DNA from: Sphaerisporangium fuscum
Lineage (GTDB): Bacteria; Actinomycetota; Actinomycetes; Streptosporangiales; Streptosporangiaceae
Length of the DNA stretch: 45,540 nt
Direction of reading: 5' to 3'
Assembly (NCBI RefSeq): GCF_018531465.1
Contig: NZ_JAHDTF010000054.1
Location: 1 to 45,540, forward strand
Shown: positions 18,501 to 25,799 of the stretch, in pieces
How positions within the stretch are numbered: position 1 is the stretch's first letter
How the letters are laid out: every line of letters begins with the position of its first letter
Notes under the pieces: generated by a model
What the model was told of the DNA's origin: nothing
Databases searched by the model: none
What the model saw: the letters and a program-made list of their open reading frames with translations, nothing else
Position numbers and translations under genes: made by a program

Positions 18501-18860
18501 CCCGGCCAGATGGCCGGACCCGGCCGACACGAGCGTCTCGAAGTCCCTGGTGTCGAGGCCGAGCCCGCCGGTCATCAGGCCGTACCCGTCGGCGGCGCTG
18601 ACCAGGACGGTCGGGGTCGTGCCCGGCCGCCGATCGGGCTCCAGCCGGCGGCGCAGGTTGGAGACATAGACCTGCAGGCTGCCCTGTGCGCTGGCCGGCG
18701 GGTTGCCGGACCACAGCCGATCGGCCAGGAGGTCCGCGGGGAGCACGCGGTCGGCGTGCATCGCGAGGAGGGCCAGGAGGGCTCGCTCCTTCGGCGGTCC
18801 GGCCGGTACGACATGCCCGGCCACGACGAGTTCAATGGGCCCGAGGACGTTCAGCCGCAC
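15567..18860 (-). CDS. SARP/AfsR-like regulator: winged helix, BTAD, P-loop ATPase and TPR-type repeats
   Basis: A 1097-residue regulator. Residues 1-90 are an OmpR-type winged helix (VLGPIELVVAGHVVPAGPPK, LQVYVSNLRRRLEPDR). About 95-245 are the bacterial transcriptional activation domain (RDFETLV to ECLRKVREVLAGELGIDPG). Around 275-650 is an AAA/STAND ATPase with Walker A GEPGVGKTS near residue 310 and VIVVLEDIHAADDAT as Walker B. The rest is helical repeat. I start it at GTG 18858-18860, which gives the canonical VRLNVLGPIE beginning and overlaps the monooxygenase stop by 10 nt. This class usually activates secondary-metabolism or resistance genes; the adjacent flavin monooxygenase is the obvious candidate target. 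Confidence 0.85.
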   Translation of the reverse strand: MRLNVLGPIELVVAGHVVPAGPPKERALLALLAMHADRVLPADLLADRLWSGNPPASAQGSLQVYVSNLRRRLEPDRRPGTTPTVLVSAADGYGLMTGGLGLDTRDFETLVSAGSGHLAGGRHEETAAALAEALDLWRGDPYADVRSEEWAQPEIGRLGQVRLDAVEGLAAALLELGRHTDVVARLDPFVREHPLRERAWELLVLAHYRAGRQAAALECLRKVREVLAGELGIDPGPRLRELEGAVLRQDATLLPPERPATPSPARRPPAPTTARRAPEPTADQPVFVGRESALQFLDEAAKASSAAGQVVLVDGEPGVGKTSLLRRFRSTAQVPVGWGASPDHETAPALWPWERVLRDLAAAAPEAALPDEVGTFLSGGLEAIPASDAQGARLRFFEAVGTFLAGVGPVIVVLEDIHAADDATLRLLVHVASTARPGLLLVATFRRHEASALTATLSALSRLGARRLGLDGLATEEVRALVRELSGRDPGGRRAEELRGRTAGNPFFLGELARAGEELPQGVLDVVLHRVAGLGEEAGRVLELAAVMGDEFEAGVLAQVAGGTVGDLLPPLDAALDAGLVRESSYRLGVYEFAHALVTDALLSRRSRLWRARVHEQVAGVLTRVHGDRDDRAAVIARHWLAAAELGAEPARMAMDYSARAARAALRRHAPDDAAVSWQEALAAAEPAGAGAAERFELAVGLAESRYAAGRFDEGYEAVEQALALAGADLDRAVRAADIAMGHGIWVPFRYGLDVAAVRDSMDRAVREVPPSTPAWATAQAVRAVVLAQTGREDEVDPVSSQAVAAAGRLGDPALLRRVLHLRLLAMQGQDFIEQRAETARRLLAEPDLSSQLRVIAQLHLVVHLVEHGRVPQARALLAEIDTLLRELHNPMLALQAAVAHGGLDLFQGVPEPARHFEPVRATLSFADLAYFEATMIAVRAETLIHEDRLGEEAAWVEEMFRRTGLAGVGYALAYALAGLGEHERARRLLRETPPPPRDYHWAIAATCRLHAAIRLGDLDVAREVYDAFRPFAGLLLVNDTCTTVSGAYDGHMGEALLALGDREGARAHLREAVRLLERAGAAYWLTRARQALGKCT

Positions 18861-20379
18861 GGGCCAATAGTAGGGATGCACCTTTGAAACGGTCCAGATG
18901 TCCGGCCCGCGGGTGCACCCGCCCACCGCGCCAGGGCGTCGGCGAGGCCGGAGACGTCGGCGGCGGAACCGGCCCAGCAGACATAGCCGTCGGGCCGTAC
19001 CAGCACGGCGTCCGCACCGAGCTCGGCCCGCACGTGCGCCCGGCCGATCCTGGCCGACCACGGCTCGGCGACCTCCGCGAACGCGGCCTCGTCGGCGGTC
19101 GTCAGCAGCAGGCCGCGGCCGTCGCGCAGCAGCCGCGCCACGCGGCCGGGCCCGGACGGCGTCACCAGGTCGAGGTCGGGGACGTGGCGCCCCAGCAGGT
19201 GGTGGCGGCGGCCAGGCAGGTCGTAGCGGATGTCCAGCCCCGAGATCATTCCGGCGACGATCCGGTTGGCCTCCGGTACCCGTAGGAGCTCCTCGACGAT
19301 GTCGCGCAGGGCCAGGTTCTCCTCGTCGTGGACGAGCAGGACGGCTTGGGCGCGGGTGTTGGCGAGGACGCGTGCGGCGACCGGATGCCGTTCGGAGTGG
19401 TAGGTGTCGAGCAGCCCATGGTGCGCCCACCCGCCGATCTCCCCCGCGAGCTTCCACCCCAGGTTGAACGCGTCCTGCAGACCGAGGTTGAGTCCCTGCC
19501 CGCCCACGGGCGAGTGGATGTGCGCGGCGTCTCCGGCGAGCAGGACCCGCCCGTGACGGTACCGCTCGACCTGACGTGAGGCGTCGGTGAACCGGGAGGC
19601 CCATCGGACGCCCGTGAGCCGGACCCCCGGGCCGAACTCGTTGCGCAGGGCCCGCTGCACCTCCCCCTCGGTGATCGGGGTGTCGCGGGAGAGCCCCTGC
19701 TGCTCGGCCCCGTAGAACAGGAACCGGTGGACACCGTCGCCGATGGGAGCGATGTAGCCCTTGCCGGTCTTGTCGGGCGTCATGACGGGCAGGGTCCAGG
19801 TCTCCGGCACGACGCCGTCCGGGTCGGAGATCGTGATGTCGGCGACCACCGAGAGCAGTTTCCCGTCCAGGCCGGGAAAGCCGATGCCCAGCAGCGCGCG
19901 GACGGTGCTGCGCCCGCCGTCGCAGCCCACCAGGTAACGAGCCGTGAGCCGTGACTCGCCCCCGGGTCCGAGGAGAGTCGCCTCGACCCCGTCGGCATCC
20001 TGCGACAGCGCGGTCACCTGGTGTCCGCGCATCACCTGAACGCCCAGCTCGCCGAGCCGTTCCTCGAGCAGCGCCTCGACGCGCCCCTGGGGATGCCGAT
20101 CGCGTACGGGTGCCGGGTGTCCCAGGCGGTGTGATCCAGGCGGAGCCCGGCGAAGTGCCCACCGGGCACCCGCTGGATCGCCCGGTCCATGAGGGGCTCC
20201 AGCAGGCCTCGTAGTTCGAGCGCCTCCGCGGAGCGGGGCTGGATGCCGAGCGCCTTGGACTGCCCGCTGCGCCGTGTCAGCCGTTCGACGACCACGGCGT
20301 GCACTCCGGCGAGGCCCAGCTCTGCGGCGAGCATGAGCCCGGTCGGCCCGGCTCCGACGACGATCACATCGACGCTCAT
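18851..20379 (-). pseudogene. FAD-dependent aromatic monooxygenase (class A flavoprotein), single-base frameshift
   Basis: ATG at 20379 starts MSVDVIVVGAGPTGLMLAAE (dinucleotide-binding GxGxxG). After TRHPYAIGIP the homology jumps frame to QGRVEALLEERLGELGVQV and continues to the stop at 18851. Later motifs are CDGGRSTVRALLGI and VLLAGDAAHIHSPVGGQGLN, the FAD-ribityl/GD motif of phenol-hydroxylase, TetX and rifampicin-monooxygenase relatives. The jump sits at a GGGG run on the plus strand (20089-20092); one extra base there restores about 500 continuous residues. Everything else looks intact, so a recent mutation or consensus error is more likely than old decay. It overlaps the SARP gene by 10 nt. 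Confidence 0.8.
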
Positions 20380-20691
20380 CACGGATGCTCCGTTCGACAG
20401 GGGCCGGCGATGAGGTCGCCGACCGCTGCGCAGACGGTAGCTGCGGGGGTGCCGGTTTCCGCAACGATACTTGCCCGCGATGGACGGTGATCCGGCCACA
20501 GGACCCCGCCCTCGCCGTACCACGGCGCCGGCTTGGCCGTACCGCCTTCCCACCGCCGCGGCGCCGGAGAGGCCCGGCTCGGGCGGAGCGAGGGGACGGC
20601 GCTCCGCCGGCCGACAGGAGGGACCCGTGGTGTCGGCCGGCGCTGGAGACCGCGGAGCCACGCACCGAACGGCGCGGGGCCGGCGGTGGTG
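20380..20691. other. Gap between pyk and the flavin monooxygenase, with hairpin and duplicated pyk end
   Basis: No gene is supported. It holds a copy of the last bases of pyk (see repeat) and an inverted repeat, CGCCGGCCGACA at 20605-20616 pairing perfectly with TGTCGGCCGGCG at 20631-20642, which could be a T-less terminator for pyk. Confidence 0.5.
20605..20642 (-). terminator. Possible pyk terminator hairpin
   Basis: Perfect 12-bp stem with a 14-nt loop about 50 bp after the pyk stop; it lacks a U-tract. The right arm overlaps the duplicated pyk 3' segment. Confidence 0.4.
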
Positions 20692-20718
20692 TCAGCCGGC
20701 GCTGGAGACCGCGGAGCC
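20629..20718. repeat. 31-bp direct repeat of the pyk 3' end
   Basis: 20629-20659 and 20688-20718 agree at 30 of 31 positions. The second copy contains the last codons and stop of pyruvate kinase (GSAVSSAG-stop); the first lies beyond the stop with one G/A change that removes the stop. Confidence 0.85.
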
Positions 20719-22122
20719 GATGGTGTGGACGCGGAGGGCGTTGGTGGAGCCGGGGTTGCCGGGAGGGGAGCCGGCGACGATGACGACCTTGTCGCCCTTC
20801 TCGGCCCGGCCGGCCGACAGCAGGGCCGACTCGACCTGGCGCACCATGTCGTCGGTGTGGTGAACGAACGGCACCTCGAACGTCTCGACACCCCAGGTGA
20901 GGGCGAGCTGGCCGCGCACCTGCGGGGCCGAGGTGAACGCCAGCAGCGGGATCGGGGACCGGTAGCGGGCCAGCCGGCGCGCGGTCTCGCCCGACATCGT
21001 GAACGCGCACAGCGCCTTGGCCCCGACGATGGCGCCGACCTCGGCCGCCGCGCGGGCGATGGCGCCGCCGGTGGTCTCGGGAAGCCGCTCGAAGGTGTGC
21101 GTGGAGCGCAGCGCGTCGGCCTCGGCGGCCTGGGCGATGCGGTCCATGGTGGCGACGGACTCGATGGGATAGTTGCCGACCGAGGTCTCGCCGGAGAGCA
21201 TGACGGCGTCGGCGCCGTCCATGACGGCGTAGGCGACGTCGGAGGCCTCGGCGCGGGTGGGCCGGGGCGCGCTCATCATCGAGTCGAGCATCTGCGTGGC
21301 GACGATGACCGGGTGGGCCTTCTCGCGGCACACTTCGATGATGCGGCGCTGGACGATCGGCACCTGCTCCAGCGGCAGCTCGACGCCGAGGTCGCCGCGG
21401 GCGACCATGATGCCGTCGAACGCGTCGACGATCTCTTCGAGGCGCTCCACGGCCTGCGGCTTCTCGATCTTGGCGAGCAGGGGCAGGTGGACGCCCTCCT
21501 CGTCCATGATGGCGCGGACGAGGGCGGCGTCGTCGGGGCTGCGCACGAACGACAGGGCGATCAGGTCGAAGCCGGTGCGCAGGGCCCAGCGCAGGTCTTC
21601 TTCGTCCTTCTCGGTCAGGGCGGGGGCCGAGACGGCGACGCCCGGCAGGTTGAGGCCCTTGTTGTCGGAGATCATGCCGCCGACGAGGACCTTGGTGACG
21701 ACGCGGGGGCCGTCGACCTCGGTGGCCTCGAGCACGAGGCGGCCGTCGTCGACGAGGATCTTGTCGCCGGGGTGGACGTCGGCGGGCAGGCCCTCGTAGG
21801 TGGTGGAGACCATGGCGCGGTCACCGGGGACGTCTTCGGTGGTGATGGTGAAGACGTCGCCGAAGCCGAGGCGCACGGGGCCTTCGGCGAAACGGCCTAC
21901 ACGGATCTTGGGCCCCTGGAGGTCGGCGAGGACGCCGACGGCCTTGCCGAGCTCGGCGGCGGCCTCCCTCACCCTGGTGTGGACCTCCTTGTGGAGCTCG
22001 TGGCTCCCGTGGCTGAGGTTGAACCGGGCGACGTTCATTCCGGCGGCGATCAGCTCGCGCAGGCGCTCCGGGGAGGAGGTGGCGGGCCCCAGTGTGCAGA
22101 CAATCTTCGCTCGACGACTCAC
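20692..22122 (-). CDS. pyk: Pyruvate kinase
   Basis: A 476-residue enzyme converting phosphoenolpyruvate and ADP to pyruvate and ATP at the end of glycolysis. Family hallmarks include RRAKIVCTLGPAT at the start, MNVARFNLSHGSHE, LADLQGPKIRVG, the catalytic LAKIEKPQAV segment, MVARGDLGVE and the MLDSM--RPTRAE helix, plus the C-terminal allosteric domain (AFTMSGETARRLA). The GTG start at 22122 matches the usual family N-terminus; the longer open frame upstream has no plausible start. Length and motifs are complete. It lies near gltBD, as in streptomycetes. Confidence 0.95.
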   Translation of the reverse strand: MSRRAKIVCTLGPATSSPERLRELIAAGMNVARFNLSHGSHELHKEVHTRVREAAAELGKAVGVLADLQGPKIRVGRFAEGPVRLGFGDVFTITTEDVPGDRAMVSTTYEGLPADVHPGDKILVDDGRLVLEATEVDGPRVVTKVLVGGMISDNKGLNLPGVAVSAPALTEKDEEDLRWALRTGFDLIALSFVRSPDDAALVRAIMDEEGVHLPLLAKIEKPQAVERLEEIVDAFDGIMVARGDLGVELPLEQVPIVQRRIIEVCREKAHPVIVATQMLDSMMSAPRPTRAEASDVAYAVMDGADAVMLSGETSVGNYPIESVATMDRIAQAAEADALRSTHTFERLPETTGGAIARAAAEVGAIVGAKALCAFTMSGETARRLARYRSPIPLLAFTSAPQVRGQLALTWGVETFEVPFVHHTDDMVRQVESALLSAGRAEKGDKVVIVAGSPPGNPGSTNALRVHTIGSAVSSAG

Positions 22123-22446
22123 AAGTCCTACCCTAATTGGTACAGACCACTTGGGGATGACGAAGTGCGCAGCGCCTGGCGAAATCCAGGTGACGCGACC
22201 CCGGCCATCTGGCGCCCTCAGGCCCGTCGTCGCAGGTGGCCCTCGGTGAAGCGGGGACGCGGTCACGACGAACGCGACCCGGCGCTCGAGGTCCGTGTAC
22301 GTGTTCGTGCGCCACTCAGGATAGTTGCCCGGGGCCACAGGAGCGTCCCGGCCGTCCGGCCCTCCCTCTCCGCGGCCCCGGAAAGCCGGCGGCCCGCACG
22401 CCGTCGGAGGCGTGCGGGCCGTCGGTCGATCGCCTGGAGCGCGGTG
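22123..22446. other. Intergenic region between the S8 peptidase and pyk
   Basis: Contains the S8 terminator at 22386-22425 and the pyk upstream region. Just before pyk the minus strand turns locally AT-rich (ACCAATTAGGGTAGG), consistent with a promoter -10, but no confident -35 is seen. No gene is supported. Confidence 0.5.
22386..22425 (-). terminator. Hairpin terminator of the S8 peptidase gene
   Basis: Arms 22386-22402 and 22409-22425 form a 17-bp stem with one G-T pair and a 6-nt loop, 21 bp after the protease stop. On the minus strand it is followed by CTTTCC, only a short U-stretch. Confidence 0.65.
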
Positions 22447-24117
22447 TCAGCCCTTGGCGGTGGCGGCGCGGAAGGCGTCGACGATGCCGTGGCCGTAGAA
22501 GCCGTTCTTGGTCTTGCCGCCCTCGCAGGCGTGGGTCTGCTCGACGGCGGAGTAGGTCGTGGAGCCGGAGGACGGGCAGGCCGTCTGGTCGGCCGTCGCG
22601 TACAGCAGCTGCTCGACCCTGGCGGGGCTGAGCTGGACCCCGCCCTTGCCGGGCTTGCCGAACCGGTCGATCAGGATCGCGGCGACGCCCGCGGCGTGCG
22701 GGGAGGCCATCGAGGTGCCCGAGAGGTACTGGTAGTACGAGCAGGTGCCGCGGTGGCAGTCACGGACGACCGAGGAGCTGGTGGGCTTGCCCTTGGCGTC
22801 GATCAGCTTCTGCGCCCGCAGGGCCTTCTCCGGAGCCGCGGCGAGGATCTCACGGGCCGCCCCCTTCAGGGAGGAGCCGGTGTCGGACGGGTCGCCACCG
22901 GGAGCGGCGACGTCGGTCTGCTCGATGCCGTAGTCGGAGTACCAGGCCTTGCGCTTGCTCGGGCCGACGGCGGAGACGGAGATGACGCCGTTCGACTCGG
23001 CCGGCACGTTGACGCAGGAGTTGTCGATGGTGCGGTCGCGCTCCTTGCCCAGCGGGTAGCCGGGGCTCTCCTTGTCCTCGGTCGGGTTGCCGAGGTCGGT
23101 GGAGCCGTTGCCCAGGGCGCTGATCAGGGTGACGCCGCGGCTGCGGGCGTAGTCGAGCGCGCGCTGCACGCCGGTGACGATGCCCGCCTGCTGGAGCTGG
23201 TCGGCGCGGGAGTCGGCGGAGTTGTGGGCGCAGTTGAACGTCCACGGGTCGACGAAGAAGCTCATGTTGACGACGTCGATGCCGGCGTCACCGGCGTAGG
23301 TGAGCGCGTCCATGACGGGCTTGAGGAAGAAGAAGCCCGAGTCCGTGCCGGCGCGGATGTTGACCAGCGAGACGTTGGGGGCGACGCCCGCGACGCCGAT
23401 GCCGTTGAGCGGCGAGCCGATGGTGCTCGCCACGTGCGTGCCGTGGCCGTCGTCGTCCTCGTCGACCGGGTCCTTGCAGCCCTTGACCTCGCACGGCCCG
23501 TCGAGGACCTTGCCGTTGGGGTCCTTGGGGTGGTCGGTGACGAAGTTGCGGCTGAGCGCCCGGTTGAAGTTCGGGGCGATGTCGGGGTGCTTGCCGTCGA
23601 CCCCGGTGTCGATGATGCCGACCAGGACCTTGTGGCTGCCGCGGTCCTTGGCGTACGACCCGCTGGGCGTGGCGCCGATCATCTTCATGTCCCACTGGCG
23701 GGCCGACAGCGGGTCGCCGCCGCGGGCGCCGGCCGCCGTGGAGATCTCCTGTGAGGGGACGGCGGTGGAGGCGGCGCGGCCGGTGAGGGCGGTGGCGGTG
23801 CCGATCCTGCGGTTGTCGGTCACGCCGACGACGGCCGGGCTGTCGCCGAGCCGCTCGGCGAAGGCCGCTCCGGGCCCGTGGGCCATGACGTAACCGAGTT
23901 TGGTGTCGACGGCCCCCGCCGTGCCCCCGCTCGCCTTGACGGCCGCCACGGCGGCCGCCTGGCCGCCCTTGGCGTAGAAGACGAGGTATTCGCCGGGCGT
24001 GCTCGAGGCGGGCCGGGCTGTGGCGCCTGCGCCCGTCGCCAAAGTGCTCGCGGCGAGCGTCGCCGCCACCGTGATCGAAACGGCGGCGCCGAACAGGCGT
24101 CTGTACCCCTGAACCAT
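22447..24117 (-). CDS. Secreted subtilisin-like serine protease (S8 family)
   Basis: A 556-residue secreted protease. There is an N-terminal signal peptide (basic YRR, then hydrophobic, with Ala-rich cleavage near GAGATA). An I9-like propeptide follows (EYLVFYAKGGQAAAVAAVKA and on to about residue 110). The catalytic domain has Asp in VGIIDTGVDGKHPD, His in DDGHGTHVAST and Ser in LSGTSMASPHAAG. Several Cys pairs (GPCEVKGCKD, VRDCHRGTC, ACPSSG...HACEG) suggest disulfides. ATG at 24117 is selected because GAGGAGAGGG lies 5 nt upstream; an earlier ATG five codons up lacks one. It is monocistronic with its own terminator. It probably degrades extracellular protein. Confidence 0.93.
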   Translation of the reverse strand: MVQGYRRLFGAAVSITVAATLAASTLATGAGATARPASSTPGEYLVFYAKGGQAAAVAAVKASGGTAGAVDTKLGYVMAHGPGAAFAERLGDSPAVVGVTDNRRIGTATALTGRAASTAVPSQEISTAAGARGGDPLSARQWDMKMIGATPSGSYAKDRGSHKVLVGIIDTGVDGKHPDIAPNFNRALSRNFVTDHPKDPNGKVLDGPCEVKGCKDPVDEDDDGHGTHVASTIGSPLNGIGVAGVAPNVSLVNIRAGTDSGFFFLKPVMDALTYAGDAGIDVVNMSFFVDPWTFNCAHNSADSRADQLQQAGIVTGVQRALDYARSRGVTLISALGNGSTDLGNPTEDKESPGYPLGKERDRTIDNSCVNVPAESNGVISVSAVGPSKRKAWYSDYGIEQTDVAAPGGDPSDTGSSLKGAAREILAAAPEKALRAQKLIDAKGKPTSSSVVRDCHRGTCSYYQYLSGTSMASPHAAGVAAILIDRFGKPGKGGVQLSPARVEQLLYATADQTACPSSGSTTYSAVEQTHACEGGKTKNGFYGHGIVDAFRAATAKG

Positions 24118-24254
24118 TGACCCTCTCCTCAAGACCTCTCACAGAACGAGGCAGCATCTTTCAGCGGATCGAGGATCAAAGCAAGTCGTCGACCAAATCC
24201 CCCAACAATCCACCCACTACTGCTCTTTTGACTACAAATAACTCTATTCACCAC
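24118..24254 (-). promoter_or_regulatory. AT-rich promoter region of the S8 protease
   Basis: A markedly AT-rich stretch for this genome, between the gltD terminator and the protease start. Several weak -10-like hexamers occur but no single promoter can be fixed. Confidence 0.35.
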
Positions 24255-24292
24255 AAAAAGGGACGGCGTCCCTCGGCGAGGGACGCCGTCCC
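24255..24292 (-). terminator. Rho-independent terminator of gltBD
   Basis: Perfect 15-bp stem (24260-24274 and 24278-24292) with a 3-nt loop, followed on the minus strand by CTTTTTG. It lies 10 bp after the gltD stop, a textbook intrinsic terminator. Confidence 0.92.
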
Positions 24293-24301
24293 CGCAGGTC
24301 G

Positions 24302-25786
24302 TCAGACCAGCGGTCGCGCCGTCGGCGGGATCGCGACGGGCAGGGCGGTCTCGCCGCTGAGGTAGCGGTCGACGGCCGCCGCCGCCGAACGGCCCTCCGC
24401 GATCGCCCAGACGATGAGCGACTGGCCACGGCCCATGTCACCGGCGACGAAGACGCCCTCCACGCCGGACATGTACGACTTGTCGCGCGCCACGTTGCCC
24501 CGCGCGTCGAAGAACGCCTCGGGGTCGCCGGCGGCCGCCGCCAGGTCGGTCAGCAGGGCGCCCTTCTCCGGGCCCACGAAGCCCATCGCCAGGGTGACCA
24601 GCTCGGCCGGGATCTCGCGCTCGGTGCCCGGGATCGGCTTGAAGCCGTTCGCCGGCCCCTCCACGTCCACCAGGCGCAGCGCCCTGACCCGCCCCTGCTC
24701 GTCCCCGACGAACTCGGTCGTCGACGCGGCGTACACCCGCGCGCCGCCCTCGACCTCGAGCTCCTCGTGGGCGCTCTCCATCTTGAACAGCAGAGGGTAG
24801 GTCGGCCACGGCTGGGTGCCGGGCCGGGCCGCCGGAGGCCGCGGCATGATCTCCAGCTGGGTGACCGAGGCCGCGCCCTGGCGCAGCGCCGTGCCGATGC
24901 AGTCGGCGCCGGTGTCGCCGCCGCCGATCACCACGACGTGCTTGCCCTCCGCCGACACCGGAGAGGTCTCGAAGTCGCCCTCCTGCACCTTGTTGGACAG
25001 CGGGAGATACTCCATCGCCTGGTAGATGCCGTCGAGCTCGCGGCCCGCCACCGGCAGGTCACGCCAGGCGGTCGCTCCGCCGGCCAGCACGACCGCGTCG
25101 AACTCCTCGCGCAGCCGCGCGGCCGTGACGTCCACCCCGACGTCCACGCCGGTGCGGAACTCGGTGCCCTCGGCGCGCATCTGCTCGAGGCGCCGCTCGA
25201 CGTGCCGCTTCTCCATCTTGAACTCGGGGATGCCGTAGCGCAGCAGGCCGCCGGCGCGGTCGGCGCGCTCGAACACCACCACGTCGTGGCCGGCGCGGGT
25301 GAGCTGCTGCGCGGCGGCCAGCCCGGCCGGGCCGGACCCGACCACCGCGACCTTCCTGCCGGTCCTGGCGGCCGGCGGCTGCGGCGTCACCCAGCCCTCG
25401 GCGAAGGCGCGGTCGATGATCTCGACCTCGACGCGCTTGATCGCCACCGGGTCGGAGTTGATGCCGAGCACGCACGCCGACTCGCACGGCGCCGGGCACA
25501 GCCGCCCGGTGAACTCCGGGAAGTTGTTGGTGGCGTGCAGCCGCTCGATCGCCTCGTGCCAGTCGTCGCGGTACACGAGGTCGTTCCACTCGGGGATGAG
25601 GTTCCCGAGCGGGCACCCGTTGTGGCAGAACGGGATGCCGCAGTCCATGCACCGCGCGGCCTGCTTGGTCAGCGCGGGCTTGGGGAAGTCCTCGTAGACC
25701 TCCCGCCAGTCGCGGATGCGGACGTCGACCGGGCGGCGCGCCGGCAGCTCACGCTCGTGCGTCAGGAAACCCTTGGGGTCAGCCAT
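24302..25786 (-). CDS. gltD: Glutamate synthase, small (beta) subunit
   Basis: A 494-residue NADPH-oxidising beta subunit that passes electrons to GltB for glutamate synthesis from glutamine and 2-oxoglutarate. The N-terminal Fe-S region has RCMDCGIPFCHNGCPLGN and GRLCPAPCESACV. The FAD site is VAVVGSGPAGLAAAQQL, the NADPH site VVVIGGGDTGADCIG, and the late FAD motif GVFVAGDMGRGQSLIVWAIAEG. It begins at ATG 25786, 13 bp after the gltB stop, so it is an operon with gltB, and ends just before a strong terminator. Complete and of normal length. Confidence 0.96.
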   Translation of the reverse strand: MADPKGFLTHERELPARRPVDVRIRDWREVYEDFPKPALTKQAARCMDCGIPFCHNGCPLGNLIPEWNDLVYRDDWHEAIERLHATNNFPEFTGRLCPAPCESACVLGINSDPVAIKRVEVEIIDRAFAEGWVTPQPPAARTGRKVAVVGSGPAGLAAAQQLTRAGHDVVVFERADRAGGLLRYGIPEFKMEKRHVERRLEQMRAEGTEFRTGVDVGVDVTAARLREEFDAVVLAGGATAWRDLPVAGRELDGIYQAMEYLPLSNKVQEGDFETSPVSAEGKHVVVIGGGDTGADCIGTALRQGAASVTQLEIMPRPPAARPGTQPWPTYPLLFKMESAHEELEVEGGARVYAASTTEFVGDEQGRVRALRLVDVEGPANGFKPIPGTEREIPAELVTLAMGFVGPEKGALLTDLAAAAGDPEAFFDARGNVARDKSYMSGVEGVFVAGDMGRGQSLIVWAIAEGRSAAAAVDRYLSGETALPVAIPPTARPLV

Positions 25787-25799
25787 CGGTGAACCTCCC

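Noticed and set aside
14730..18887. A 1385-codon plus-strand frame opposite the SARP regulator
   Set aside because: Antisense of the SARP gene with biased composition (Arg/Gln/Gly/Val); no domain seen.
20533..23754. A 1073-codon plus-strand frame across pyk and the S8 protease
   Set aside because: Crosses two confident genes on the other strand and has no recognisable domain.
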